DNA of 64,000 nt from Loxodes magnus (taxonomy: Eukaryota; Ciliophora; Karyorelictea; Loxodida; Loxodidae). Shown here one piece after another: positions 20,541-33,689 of the stretch (position 1 is its first letter; every line of letters begins with the position of its first letter). The notes under the pieces are model-generated. The model had not been told where the DNA came from. It did no database searches and saw nothing but the letters and a program-made list of their open reading frames with translations. The translations under genes were made by a program, and so were the position numbers. The stretch is taken from the NCBI GenBank assembly GCA_946699065.1, contig CAMPDV010002159.1, positions 18,931-82,930 on the forward strand. The letters run 5' to 3'.

Positions 20541-23500
20541 GAAAATAATTTATAAGGACATTGTATATGAATACCTTAATAATATCATAAATAATACTAT
20601 CCTTTGTGGCAACTTTAATGCCTTCATTCCTAACTACGGTAATAATTCATCACAAATCAATAATAATACTTAAAGATTACTAGACTTTATAGAAGCAAAT
20701 TAATTAATCATTTTAAATTATAATGAGTCCAACACATTTATTCATAGAGCCAATAATTAATGTGTAATTACTACTTCTTGGCAACTTCACATTTAAATTC
20801 TGCTGCTTTCACTATAAAGTTATCCAAGGGTTTGCATACTGATAATTTTCCATTAAGTATTACATTAAATTATAATTTAAAAAGAAGTGAATAAGATTAA
20901 CAATAACGATTACTCTTTAAAATTTCTAAACTATAGGATTTGGAAACGAGAAACTATTATTAAAATCTATTTTTGGGATAATTTTATCAATTCTAGTAAC
21001 TTTATTAAAACCATGTTGAAAATTACTGCTAATTCATCTACGATCTTATTAGTTATAATGCTCAGATTGCGCTTGGATCTTAAAATCAAAGCAAAAACTA
21101 TTATCAATTGCCAAGTTACTTAGCTACGTTATTTGTTCAAGCAAAAAAGGATAATATTGCATATTAGAACGCATTAACTTTGTATGGACGTCATAATTAA
21201 GAAGTTACCAAACTTTACTAGCTTAAAATTTAATCTTATAAGAGTTATCTTCACAAATTTTGGAAATTAAAACAATTAAAAGCTAAGGAAAAACATAAAG
21301 ATCTTAACAAAAATGCTTAAATAATGTTTAAACAAGCTAAAATCTAATAAACCCTAAAATTCGTAATTAGATGAATTTTAACTTTAACTAACAATAGCAA
21401 TTTATTGAAAATTGGGAAACTAACGTTTTTGATAAACATTCGAAAATAAGTAAGATAAAATTTGACTTCTCAAATATAAAAATAGAGGGAATATTTAGAA
21501 ATAAATCTTTTATCTTAAATTAGAAATTAAGTCATTTATAAAATATGCCTCTTTTTACGTGATTTGAAATTAAAAAAATTATATCTTAGCTTGCAAATAA
21601 TAAAGCTACAGGTAATGATGGTCTAAAAGCTGAACTTATTAAATATGGAGGTTAAGATTTGCATCAAATTATTACAAGTTTCATTAATAACATGCTTAGA
21701 ACATTTAAAATACCTAATTAAATGAAAAAATAAACATTCTTCCGATTTTCAAAAAAGGAAGCAAAAGTAATTGATGTAATTGACTACCTATAGCTTTATT
21801 GAATTGTCTACTTAAAATTTATGATAAAGCACTAACATAACTACTTTATAATTATATTTATGAACGAAACATTTTACATCCAGCCTAATTTGGATTTATT
21901 CGTAAACGCTCCACTACTTAGCAAATTTGAACTATTTAGTAAATTATAGACTTGCATCGTAGATGGTCCCATAAAAAGTAATTAATTGCTACTTTAATAG
22001 ATGTAGAAAAAATGTTTGATAGCATATCTAGGAAATTACTTTTTGATCATCTTAGAAGACTTAGGCTACCTTTGGACATAATATTGGCACTAGAATCTTT
22101 TTACGATAATGTTGATGCTAAGTTTATAATTGATGGGTATCTTACAAGAACAATTAAATATAACAATGGAGTATTATAAGGAAGTTGCCATGCACCTGTA
22201 CTTGCAATTTTATACTATGATATTGTTATAAGATATTTAGAAGATAATCAGAAGAAATTAGGATTTACAATATTATCTAAAACTTTAGTAGTACGAGCCT
22301 TCGCTGACAACTTAATTCAATTGTCTTCTTCCTAGAAAAATGCCTAAAAATTATTACAAGCTACATCTACAGTTTTTGATTGAGTAAAATTTACAATTAA
22401 TGTAGATAAATGTGAAGTAATAGAAATCTTTAAAAAATAAATAAAAAAAGCTAACCTTCTATTAATATAAAACTCAATGGGATTCAAATTGCTTAAAAAG
22501 ATGAAGTTATCTATTTAGGATATTAGTTAGGAATAAAATAAAATTAAAAATAAAATTGTACAGCAGTAGCTACCAAATACAGAGTAGCTATTTAAAAAGC
22601 TACTGCAATACTTTCTAAATATATTTTAGTATCCCCTCTCAGCTTTAAAATTCTTTATAGAACTTTTATTTTGCATAAAGTTGAATATGGAAGTGATATT
22701 ACTCTGTGAGCTACTATTTCTGGAATTAAAGGAATAAAAAACAAGATAACAAAATCTAAAGACTTATCTCAAGATAGGCGTTTAGATCTTAAGAATTCAC
22801 ATTCAATGAGTCATACTTTATTGACCTAAACTGGCTTCCTTTTACACATATAGCAACTAAAAATTTAATGAACTTTTATTAAAAATTAATGTAATATAGC
22901 AAAGAAATCCTAACTAAGATACTGCTTTCCTATTAGAAAAATGCACTAAATTTAATTTAACATACTAGAAACATATAAAGAAATGTATCGATTTGCATAA
23001 TTTTGTCATGTCACATGTTTAGAGTAAGATGGATTTTTATAAGCTCACAGAATAAAAAATAAAACATAAATTCTTAATGGAATGTCTCACTAGGAATACA
23101 CTTATGCCAACAGCAAAAAGAATTATAGACTAAATATAAAATAATTAAAGTGTATTTCCTGAAATTACTTATACCAAATATAATAAACACTATATTAGAG
23201 AGACTATTTCTATTTATAAACTTAGGACTTTTTCTTATAATTTTCAATAAGAACTCAGTAATCGCTACATTAACGTTAGAAATAGCATTATTTGCTTATG
23301 TGGCTAAGACTTTGATGAAACTGATCATATTTTTGATTGCTAATACTATGCAGACATTATTGAGGAACTTGAAAGTCATAAAGCTTTTAAAGGAAAGACA
23401 AGAAGAAACTAATTCTTTATGACTAAAACTATATAAACAAACATTTTTAAAAGAATCAAATTCCTAAAATTGACAAATTAATCAAAATTTTCATTCTAAA

Positions 23501-23640
23501 TTACTAAAAAAGCGTATTGAAATGTTTAAACTACAAGATGAGCTTTTAGAAGAGTTTCTAGAAGGAAAAAAAGACAATATTAATCAAGACAATAAATAAA
23601 AATATATGATAGAGAAAGAACAAGAAGAAGCTTGATTGGC
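20541..23640 (+). mobile_element. APE-type LINE, damaged: endonuclease end, reverse transcriptase, zinc finger
   Basis: In order: the C-terminal half of an apurinic-type endonuclease (ILCGNFNAFIPNYG near 20593; RLLDFIEANQLIILNYNES); a linker; reverse transcriptase from NNKATGNDGLKAELIKYGG (about 21595) through FGFIRKRSTT, the motif A region LIDVEKMFDS (21993-22022), the motif B region GVLQGSCHAPVL, motif C FADN (22300-22311), and KVEYGSDITLW; then a C-terminal finger ICLCGQDFDETDHIFDC (23284-23340). Family role: target-primed reverse transcription. At least two frameshifts and a garbled NYRPI block (NWLPI) are visible, and motif C has Asn for the second catalytic Asp. The copy is almost certainly dead. 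The 5' endonuclease half is missing, where the inverted-repeat arm abuts. Confidence 0.85.
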
Positions 23641-25320
23641 ATTTACAAACTTTTATCTTTCAACATAGTTCTCTAAATAAGTCTGAGTATCGAAAAGCTG
23701 ATGAAGTTAAAATACTGATATAAAAACTATAAGCGAAGACTCCAATTCTCTTTAGAACCTTTCACAGCATGAAAATAAGTCTGATTAACATATTGCTGAC
23801 CAATTATTAAAACTGCAGACTTTAAGTTAAGACTCAGATATACATTAGAACTCTTATCTAGTTCTTAAAATTAGTCTGAGTATCGAAAAGCTGATAATGT
23901 TAAACTACGGAAGTAGAAAATCGGAGAGAAGACTCCGATATTTTTTGAGTTCTGAAATAGTTTATAAAGCAATTCAGAGTTACGTTAAAGCTGAAAATCT
24001 TAAAAAAATGAATCAAGATTTTTGTGAATAGAAACAGAAATACTTAATAGCTCTGATCTAATTATAAAAAGAGTATGATAGAGGTAAAACTTAAGAAATT
24101 AAAAACTAAAAAACGGACTTTAAGCGAAGAATCCGATATAATTTAGAGATCTGAACTAGTTTCAAAAATTAAAAGTATTGAAAAAGCTAATTAAGTTAAA
24201 GTATTGAAATAAAACTTTGAGTTAAGACTCAGATATTCGTATGTTCGGCATTAAATTTAAATAAATCTGACAAAAATATTGCTGAAATACTAAAAGACTG
24301 AAAGAAGAATTTTAAGTTTGGATTCCGTTAATCGTATATAGCTCTAATCAAGTTTTCAAAATTTGAACTTAGAATCAAATTGATGAAATATTAAAAATCT
24401 GTTAGAGAAATTTAAGGTTGGAATCCGTTTATCGTTAAATGCTCTAATCAATTTCTCCAAAAAAGTTTGCTGATATATAGCTTAAGAACTATAAAACTGT
24501 AAGAAAAACTTTAAATTTGGAATCCGTTAATCCTTGAAAGCTTCTGATTAAGTTCTCCAAATTTGAACTGAGAATTGAAGGTCCTGAAAAATTAAAAGAT
24601 TGTAAAAAGAACTTTAAGTTCGGAATCCGTTATCCTTGAAAGCTCTAATCAAAATCTCAAAAAAAGTCTGTGTAGAGTTAAAGCTTATGAACTTTAAGAC
24701 TTTAAGAAGAACATTAAGTATGGAATCCGCTATCCTTTAGAGCTCGATTGTTTTCTAAAGCATAATCTTATTATCGAAAGTGCTGAAATCCAAAAAACTA
24801 TAAGATGAACTTTAAGTTATGAATTCGTTAATCGTATATAGCTCTAATCAAGTTTTCAAAAAATTCTGGATAGACGATAAGCTTAAGAACTTCAATACAT
24901 TATGAAGAATTTAAGTTTGGAATCCATTTTCTAGATTGCTCTTTTCTTTTTCTCAAATACGTCTGAGTTACGAATTAGCTTAGGTACCTAAAGAATTAAA
25001 GTTCAACTTATTTTATAGACTCCGTTTCATTTGAGATCTTTGGTTTAGTTCTAAAAATTTTTGTCGGGATAAAGTTGAAAAACCTAAAATTTGAAAGAAG
25101 AACTTCTACTAAAACTCCATTCTGCTTGAGAGTTTATATCCAGTTCTTAAATTATTAGTAATAAATTTTAAAAGCGGAAGATTTTAAGGTTGAACATTTA
25201 GTTAAAGAAATTTCTGCTTGATAGCTTTGATCTAGTTCTCGAAAGGAGTCTCGTTAGGAATAAAGCTGAAGAATCTAGAAGATTGTATGTAGAACTTTGA
25301 ATTAAAACTCCATTCTGCCT
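23641..25320. repeat. Tandem array, 17 units of about 99 bp
   Basis: Degenerate units each carry AAA.TCTGA.TATCGAAAGCT, GAACTTTAAGTTTGGAATCCGTT and GAGCTCTGATCAAGTTCTC (a near-palindrome). Units run 92-105 bp and diverge by perhaps 30 percent. The same array with 10 units opens the second direct-repeat copy at 54575. No stable protein frame persists across units, so I take it as non-coding. Confidence 0.8.
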
Positions 25321-25908
25321 TTTCTAAGGATTTTCGCACTCTCATTCTTTTTACCATATTCTTACTTAAGATTTCTGAGAAATACAAAATAATTTCATTT
25401 GTTTGCATTTCATCTTGAAAGAGTCTTTGGTTGTAGTTCTTATTTTCTAAAAAAAATTTAAATTTATAAATTTTTCTCTTTTAGCAGTTCCGAGCTTCTC
25501 ATTCTCGTCTATTTTTCTCATTCTTTTCTTCCTACATTCTAAAGATTTTCAAAGAGCTTTAGTCTTAGTAAATGTTCTAACTTAGCTACTTTTTTTGATA
25601 TTAAGATTAGTTAAAGATTGTGTCCCTTTTTTAGTGCATTGCTCCTAGTAGTTTTTAAAGATTTTAGGATAGAGATGTTTTTGTTATTTATAGAATAAAA
25701 AATGTGATTAAGTTGTAAAGCTGGTTGGTTTTTTAAATTTAGCAAAATGTATTGGTGCGGATTGTAGATAGGTACTTGATATAAGAGGTTAATATTGTAG
25801 TATGTATGTAATGATAGATATTTGAATTTATAATGGTTAATTATAATTTTTGATGGTAACTGTTATAAATTACCTTTATAAGCTTTTTTAATCTAAATAA
25901 TAATAAAA
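25321..25908. other. 5' flank of the RING-Kelch gene
   Basis: Non-coding. 25321-25660 is T/C-rich; 25680-25860 is almost free of C on the plus strand. The conserved copy at 55550-56126 argues that it is part of the repeat unit. Probable promoter and 5' UTR. Confidence 0.4.
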
Positions 25909-27354
25909 ATGTAAGCGTTACCAAAATGCTTAATCTGCTAAGAAGATTACAACTTAACTAATGCTCTTCCAACTGTCTTACCTTGTGGACATATTTACTG
26001 TGGTTTGTGTTTGAATACTCAGTTCTGATTATAAGGCATAATGTAATGTCCTATTTGTTAAAAAGGATTCCATTTTAGATTTGAAGACTTACCTTAAGAA
26101 AGTGATTTAATAAGAATGATATTTTAAAACTAATAATACATATAAAAGATTTAAGATGCTAGATAGAAATTAAAAGAGATAAGGAAGTAAATTATGCAAA
26201 AATCTAAAACCATTACAACCAAATTATCTAACATTACTAATACTCTCATTATACCATATACTAATATCATCCAATACACTACCATTAACTACAACTAATA
26301 ACACTAAAATATTATACAATCATCCTAATTCCCTATTTACTCATTTCTAAAACCAACTCAAATCCAAACTATAACAGTCTAACTATATTCCACTATATAA
26401 CCACCTTTACTACTAAACCCTAAATTAACTTCAAATTATATCACACAAATAAGAAACTAACTATAATACAATACTAAGTAACAACAGTTAAACACTAAAC
26501 AGACTAATTAACATAAACTAACCTAGTAGCAACAGTTTATTCAATCTAACTATATTCACTTTTTTAATTGAGGAATTTAAAAATTAAGTTTATTTAACAT
26601 TTAAACTGAGTAATTACGATAAGTCTAAGTTTAAATTATAATTCCAAAATTTAGTAAAAGTATAGAATATTAAAATAAGTTATATTTAATTGGAGGATAT
26701 AACTAAAATTAAAATAAAGGAATAAAAGAAACTTGATAGTTCGATTTCGAAGGTAATAATACAAAACTTAGTGATCTAAATGAGGGAAGATATTCATTTG
26801 GATTAGCAGCAGCTTAAAATTATCTTTATGTGGTTGGAGGAGTTACTAATAATTATCAAAAGTTATAATCAGTAGAAAAGTTAAAGATAGGAAACTAAAG
26901 TAAATGATAAAAATGCTCTAAATTTCCATTCTTAATAACAGGCTAAACTTTAGTAGTAGATAAAGATGAATAAAATATTTATTCAATTGGAGGTGTAAAT
27001 TAGAAAGGATAAACTTTAAAAGATATATGAAAGTATAACATATAGAATGATAGATGGAGTAAGTAAAATTTGAATCTTCCTGAAGCTGTTGCTTTTCCTA
27101 TAGTTTCTTTAGAACCTTTTGTCATATTTGGAGGTGGTAAAAATTATTCTACTAAAGAATATTCAAGAAGAATATATAAAAGAAACAAATAATAATGGCA
27201 ATAAAGTTAAATTTTTAAAGATGTCTTTGCTTTAACGGAGATGAAAATAAGAGGTGTCTATGGATATGCTTTTGCTTATGAATAAGAAAGAGCTTCAATA
27301 ATGAGGATTGATTTAGAAAAGTTGAGTTATAGAAGTGTTAAAGGACATAACTGA
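25909..27354 (+). CDS. RING finger plus Kelch-repeat protein, 481 aa
   Basis: One frame from ATG 25909 to TGA 27352-27354. Residues 7-58 form a C3HC4 RING (KCLICQ, then PCGHIYCGLC, then QCPICQ). A low-complexity Gln/Thr/Asn linker of about 140 residues follows, encoded by G-poor DNA, and then at least four Kelch blades from about residue 255 (NKLYLIGGYN; YLYVVGGVTN; IYSIGGVNQ; KDIWKYN; FVIFGGGKN). TGA encodes the conserved Kelch Trp. Known roles: RING fingers recruit E2 enzymes for ubiquitylation, and Kelch propellers bind substrates, so a substrate-selecting E3 ligase is inferred. The linker is poorly conserved in length in copy 2, so it could instead hide an intron or a gene boundary. Confidence 0.75.
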
Positions 27355-27920
27355 GATAATAATAATATTGATATGATTAATATTATTGATAATAAATATA
27401 GTTTTATATGTAAGTAGTTTAAATATCTATAGTAAATATGTTACTACTTATTAATATGGTTAATCTATACTTATTAATGTTGTATTTTTATAAGTTTTTT
27501 TGTATGTTTAAGTGTATATATGATGTTGATATGGTAATGTAGTTATAGCTATATAGTTGACAATAAAGATTATTTTCCTTACTAGCTCTTTTTAAAGCTG
27601 AAATAAATAAAGAATCAAATTTTATCTAAACATCTTTAAAAATCTATTATTCAAATATTATCATTATTCAGATACTAACATACAGCTTATAACATACCAA
27701 AACATATTCAACAATGTCAAAAAACTATCTTTAATATATCCTTATATTTAAATTATACAAGTACAGATTACTATTTATCTAATCAAAACTATAATCAAAT
27801 TATCATTAACCTATATCTAAATACAAGTCATTATTACTATCATACACTCTAAAATACATACTTTAATACCAACTACTAAACTTTCCTATACACATATATC
27901 AAATCAGGCCATTGAGGGTT
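27355..27920. other. Non-coding stretch with a strand-composition switch
   Basis: 27400-27570 is poor in C; 27630-27900 is poor in G. No coding frame is convincing. The same switch occurs at several places in the repeat unit. Confidence 0.5.
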
Positions 27921-28990
27921 CTCTCGATCGGTACCAGAATCTAACTAGGGTACTGAAGTCCAAGTCTCAGAGTAGCCTCTATGTCGTTAATCTGGTTAGG
28001 AATTGGAAAAACCTGAAGACTGAACTGAGACAAATTATATCTTTAAGTAGAAAATTAAATTCGATTGCGAAATTTGGCACAAGAATTGGATCTTATTCTA
28101 TTCCCTTTTAACTTTAGCCTTCGGAAAGAAATACAAGAATTTTGAGAGTAAAGGTAATAAATTTTTATTTAAAAAACTGAGACAAAAGTGACTAAAGAGA
28201 TCGGACGAAGTCAGAAGAATATCTAAACTATTTTAACAACAAAATTTGGTTTTTTTATTAATCGTGGTGAACTAATAAAGGTAGAATCACGTTTATTTAT
28301 TTACTTTAGAAACGTTCTCATCAGATTATTAAATCCTAGCCTCCTTATACTTAGCAGATAAAACTTCCCTTTTAAATTTAGTATTCTAGGTAGCATTCAA
28401 ATTAATATTTACTTCTGTGATTTCGATTTTAACTTAGAAAAAGATGCAAGAGAGTAGAATTTACATAATAAAATTTTAAGTTATCTAAAAGTAGTGTAAT
28501 ATATTACTTAGTAGCACATGAAGGTTAATTGAACCAGCTAAATATTATGAATAATCCTTGAATTAAATTAAAAGTTCTTAAGAGCCCTACTAGAGAGTAA
28601 AGATCTCCTAATGGCAGTGTATCAGGAAAAATATTGAGACCTTTGGCATTACGAAAAGGCTCTGATGTAGTAAAATGTATTCCTGATATTGATATTTTTG
28701 TAAGAAGAGGAGTGGTCACTGTAGATAATCCTTTTGAATTCATAAATTATGAAGTAAAAGCGTTATAGATTTGTCCTTTTGTTTAAATTAGACTTTTCAA
28801 CAGTATTCTATGATCTTAAAATAAGTCTGAAATCTCTTTTGAATTAAAAGCATCTTGTTGAGAAGTGATGATATGGTAAGTTCCCACAGCAAATTAGGAT
28901 AAAATTTAAAAATCTTAAATCTTATGAAGAAAATAAAGAATTTCTCAGGATAATTGATTTGGCAGGTTCTTAATTAAAGTATATTTATCC
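27921..28990 (+). CDS. Unrecognised coding region in the repeat unit
   Basis: Two protein-like stretches in different frames: 27935-28240 (WLGIGKTWRLNWDKLYLQ) and about 28490-28960 (VIYYLVAHEGQLNQLNIM; IPDIDIFVRRGVVTVDNPFE), ending in a segment with RIIDLAGSQ. Substitutions between the two repeat copies in 27935-28240 favour the first frame (several are silent). Copy 2 carries frameshifts. No family recognised. Exons may be joined by a short intron I could not place. Confidence 0.4.
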
Positions 28991-29024
28991 TATATAAAAT
29001 GTATATAGGATAACTTAAAGTTCC

Positions 29025-30330
29025 AATAATTAACAATGATAAATGCTTTAAATGTGGAAGATGATACCTTATTATCTAGATTCTGGTTATCAGTCAATAA
29101 AATTAAAAATTGCAAAATTTTTCTGAAATATTTATTAAGACAACACAAAATGTTCTCATACTAAGCTGTATGTTCAGTGGAAGAAACAATTTAGACGGTT
29201 CCAAAAACATTGCCATATAAGGCGTATAGTGGAGCAGAAATTAATCATGATTATCCGAAAGAAAGTTTATAGATTTATCTATCTTGGAACAAAAATGAAG
29301 GTTTACAGTTTAATTTTTAGTATTTAGATTTGAAATAAGTATTGTCTCTTGGTTTTAAAGATAGAGTAATAATAATTTTATAACATAAGCTTCCTAATTT
29401 GAACATAAGTTATTAAAGAATTAAATATATTAATTAAAAGTAGGTAAATTATTGTTTAAGGGGTATAAAAATAAAGATTGGCTTTTAAAATTGAATTTAA
29501 TAAAATCTAAATAAATTAGGCGAAAAATAAAGTTTAACAAGTTTGGATTCAAAAATTAGATAGATATAACTTATATTAATTATTGAAATGATAGATAATT
29601 AATTAAATATATAGCTTTTATCGTATAAAGAAAATAATCAGTTTAGTTTTATTGAATGTAATAATTCTTAAGCTTTCTAAATTAAGCTTATATCTTATAA
29701 AAGTTAAAGATATCTTAAAATTTTATTGATATAATTGTCTGGCTTATTCTATTTATTCCTTAGATTAATTACACTTCAATATTTAAACTTTTATTTTAGT
29801 ATTATTTAACTTTCTAAACTTCATTTCTGTTTCAGTATTAAGTTTCACTGCCAAAGTAAATTTATCTAGCATAGTTCTTTCCTTTAAATAAAAATCTGCT
29901 TACTTATTTTAATATCATGCTTTTAAGCTCTCCTTTTGCTTCTGTTTGACTGTAGTAGAATCTTACAAAAAAAACATTTTCTCCACTAAATTGAAAAAAA
30001 AATCTATCTTTGATATTGAAAGGCATAACTATAAATCTAAATTTAAAGACTCCTTAGTCTAAATTTTAAGCATTTGCTTACATTATTTGGTTACCTTTAA
30101 GCAGCTTAAGCAAACTTATGGATTTAAGAAGCAAAAATAATTTTCCTAATTTTGTTTGCTGAAAGATATTAAGTTTCAGCTAAGAGTCAATAAAGCCAAA
30201 ATTTTATACGAGACGCTAAATAAAAATTTGAGAAAGAGCTTAGAAACTAGCTATCTAAAACGAATGTAAACGATGGTTTTCATATTTATAAGGACAATAA
30301 GCTATTTTGGGTAAGAGGAGATAAAGATGT
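29025..30330 (+). CDS. Unrecognised basic protein with CxxC motifs
   Basis: Best read in copy 2 (59265-60570): DKCFKCGRSLI then QKCSHTKLYVQWKKQFRRFQ, a CxxC..CxH arrangement that may bind zinc, followed by a long Lys/Gln/Ile-rich region. Near 30240-30330 two frames compete (NGNDGFHIYKDNKLFWVRGD is the better). No start, stop or family could be fixed. Confidence 0.35.
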
Positions 30331-31050
30331 TTTGCCATAAAGATAATAAATAGGATGATAAGGTATTAGAGATACTAAAGGGATAAATATTATCTTTTAC
30401 TGGTGCTTTCTGAAACTAATAAATAGTAGATATAATCTAGAATAAATATAAATGGTGTGATATAGATTCTAGTTTAATAGGAGTTAAATGTGGTAGATAA
30501 TGTTAATCTGTTATATGAATAGAAAGTTGGTTAGTAAGACATATTAATGAATGATATGTTTTACATGTTTATAAATTAGGCTTAGATACTATTGCTCCCT
30601 ATCTACATGAAAAGGAATAGATAAGGTTAGCTCTGTATTATATGGAATTGTATTTTGGAATAACTTTGATGAGGATTGTAGGTGTGGACTGATTTGATAT
30701 AGTATTAATAAGTTGATTCTTTGAACTTAAGATTAAATTAGAAGTTATCTTGCTTAATTAACCTCTCTTAAGTATTTAAGATTAATTAAAATTAATCTAA
30801 ACTTCTTAATTAGTCTCAACCAATACACTATAAGGATAAAACCACTTTACAACACCATTCATTATCAATTCAAATCACTACACCAATATCATACCATACA
30901 GTTTAACTGCCTCCAATTAATTACTCTAAAACTATCTTACATCATAACCAAATCTATAGCATACACACACCAACTAACTCAAAACTAATTTTTAAGAACT
31001 AGCATACAACTAAGACTAACCATTAGAAAGCTTAGTCTCTTCTTAAACAA
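30331..31050. other. Non-coding stretch with a second composition switch
   Basis: 30331-30720 is poor in C and 30790-31010 poor in G on the plus strand. I see no gene, and the switch is preserved in copy 2 (60570-61250). Confidence 0.5.
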
Positions 31051-31059
31051 CAGAAACTA

Positions 31060-32235
31060 ATTAATTAGCCAACTAATATTAGGCTACAGCTCATTACTGA
31101 TAGGTCTCTTAGTAGCTTAGTAGAAATAAAACTAAGAGATTAAGAGTTAAGATAGCTTTATTTAATCAAGTAATGCTAATACATTTTCTGAGAACACTTC
31201 TTTAGATGTTAATAGACCTTAAAGAAAAGCTCTTAGCAAATCATAACAGATAGATGCTTCAAACAAGATTGAATAAGTAGAGTAAAGAGAATCGTAGTTT
31301 AATACTTTGAATAGTACTGCAATCTGTTCTTATGATATTCAATCTGTAAAATAAAGTTAGAAGTTGATGAGGAGGAAAAAGCCTCTTTAGTGAAATAATA
31401 AGGTAATAAAAAAGTTAGTTAAACCAGATTTAAATTTAAGCAGAAAAAGGATAGATAAATTATTTATCTTATTAGGCTAAAAATGATAAGTTTGCTTAAA
31501 GACACTTAAAAGAAGCTAAATTTATAGCAGCTACAACATTAATTTAATAGCTTTTAATCTTTATTTTTAAGAAGTTCTAATTAAAGCAATATAAAAGAGA
31601 ATAAAACAATAAGCTTAATAAAAGAAATAAGTCTTTATCTATAACAGATAGGTAATACTAGTATAAAGCTTTATTAAACAAACTTAACTTTCAAAACATA
31701 AGAAACAGAAAACATTCAAGTACTTTACATTTTTAAGAAGTAGGAATAAAACCTAGTTATCAACTATAATTTACCAAAAATTTAAGACTTACAAAATAAT
31801 AGTAGTTTCTCAGTACAAAATTAGATATAATCACAAAAAACCAACTAATTGAAAGATGTAAAATCAACTCTAACAAATTAGCAGAGATTGAAGGCTTAAC
31901 AAAGGCATATCAATGAAGACCCGAATAAATAAAGGCAAATTAAATTTCATTTAAGTAAGGTAACGGATTCTATATTAAACAATGTCTAAATAAGTTTTGC
32001 TATAAGATAATAGATTTAATAAGAAAATTAAAAACAGCTAGAGCAGCAAATAGTTATTGAACAATTATGAATAGCTTCAGCTATATAATGCTGAATAAAC
32101 GAATTAGAGATTACTAAAACAAAATAAACTAAAGAGATAGTTCTAGGTAGAATGAACGTGAGTTTTGATCTAATGAGGTTATTTAAGCTATCTCAAGAGT
32201 TTCAAGCGTGAATCTTTTCTTGCATTTTTGTTCAA
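31060..32235 (+). CDS. Unrecognised Gln/Lys-rich protein in the repeat unit
   Basis: Long protein-like frames: NANTFSENTSLDVNRPQRKA (31165-31480), then DKFAQRHLKEAKFIAATTLI and HSSTLHFQEVGIKPSYQL through YWTIMNSFSYIMLNKRIRDY to 32235. In copy 2 a lost A and a gained T near 61706-61718 cancel each other, which suggests selection on this frame. No domain recognised. A frame change near 31480 implies an intron or a lesion. Confidence 0.45.
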
Positions 32236-33680
32236 GATCGGTGTTCTGCAATCTTTATTTTTGAGCTCAGTATTTTAATGGAGAATTTTCTTTGATTAGT
32301 AGAAAGTTTGTTCTTGATCTTGAAAATAAAATTTATATCTGTCTAAGCAATAGAATATAGCGTACACGTCTTTAAATGAATATTGCTCAGCATTTTTTAA
32401 TCTTTGTACTGGTATGAAAGAGTTGAATGTTGCTGAGTTGTATTTAGTAAGCAAGAAAGAAATTAGTAATTTCTTTTTATCCTTAATTAGTCTTTCTATT
32501 TAACCATAGTCTCTATATGATGATACTAGTTTAATACTGAGTACTTAAATAATATTTATAATTGGTCTAAAATGAATGTTGGTCTGTATTTTGAACTATT
32601 GTAATTGTAATGATTGATAATAAAGCATTGTATTAAAGTTGTGGTTGTACTTAAACTGGTTTAAAGTGAGTTACTTGTTATTTAGAAAAAGGTTTTGTTG
32701 ATTAATCTGAAAGATAGGTTCCATCAATAAGTAATATAGTTTATTCCATTCCTTTTATATCCTAATAAGTAAAATTAAGTTCTTATCATATTGCTTTTAT
32801 TTAGTCTTATTCTTATTTTAATTTTTATCTTCTTAAATATCACTAAGTAAGCCTTAGTAGTGTAGCTTTGTTACATATCAAGAAAATCACACTATTTGGA
32901 TCTAAGTTTGTCTCGTTAGGAATGATAAAAACATTAACTACCATAATTTTGCTATTATTTCCATTTTCTAATTTCTAAGAACTACTAACTAGTCAAATTG
33001 ATCGTGATATAGTTAAGCTATTCCAGCTTTATCGCTTTTTCCGCTTATTAGAAACAATGAAGGACTGAACACCCATATCTTTCTTTCAGAAGGAAGTTTC
33101 TTTTAAATTTAAGAGAGGAGACTCTAGGAACTTAAAATAAGAATATGCTTCTTTACTTGTACTCTTGAGAAAAATGGCCTGAAAAAGGGCAAATTAAGAA
33201 AGTTGTAGAATGGTTATTTTGTTTGATAATATCCTAAGCATATATAGGTTCCAAATGATCTGCTTAGATAAGCTATCTATAGCTTTTATATCTATATTTT
33301 TGGTTAAACTTTTATAAATAAGTGATTTATTTTGGAAAAGTTATCTTTCATAAGAAAAGCCTTATCTGTTATATATAACTATCAATGATAGTAGTGATAG
33401 TTTCTTGAGGTTAAAAAGAAAGTTTGGTATAATGAGCCTTTATTAAGTCTTATACTTATAAAGGTAGAGATTTACCTAATATAATTGAAATAATTTAAGT
33501 TTGATTTAATGCTTATAGACTATATGGTTATTATGCTTTTAGGATATAATATTTTTTATTTAATTTAATAGTTTAATATCAATCATTAACTCTAGATACT
33601 TTCCTTTTATTTTACTAATTTAATCAACAACTGCTAAATTTATAGGTAATTAGGAGTATCAAATTAACTAGTGTAAACAA
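32236..33680. other. Mostly non-coding, possible membrane-protein fragment
   Basis: 32380-32720 is C-poor non-coding sequence. 33120-33560 reads as hydrophobic protein (SIYRFQMICLDKLSIAFISI) but without a fixed start or stop. Nothing recognised. Confidence 0.3.
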
Positions 33681-33689
33681 TTAATTCAG

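Noticed and set aside
26410-26425. AAACCCTAA near 26413 as a telomere remnant
   Set aside because: A single unit in a C-rich, G-poor block; expected by chance there.
28930-28980. Kinesin-like RIIDLAGSQ motif
   Set aside because: The match is only nine residues; no P-loop or switch I motif of a kinesin motor is present in the surrounding frames.
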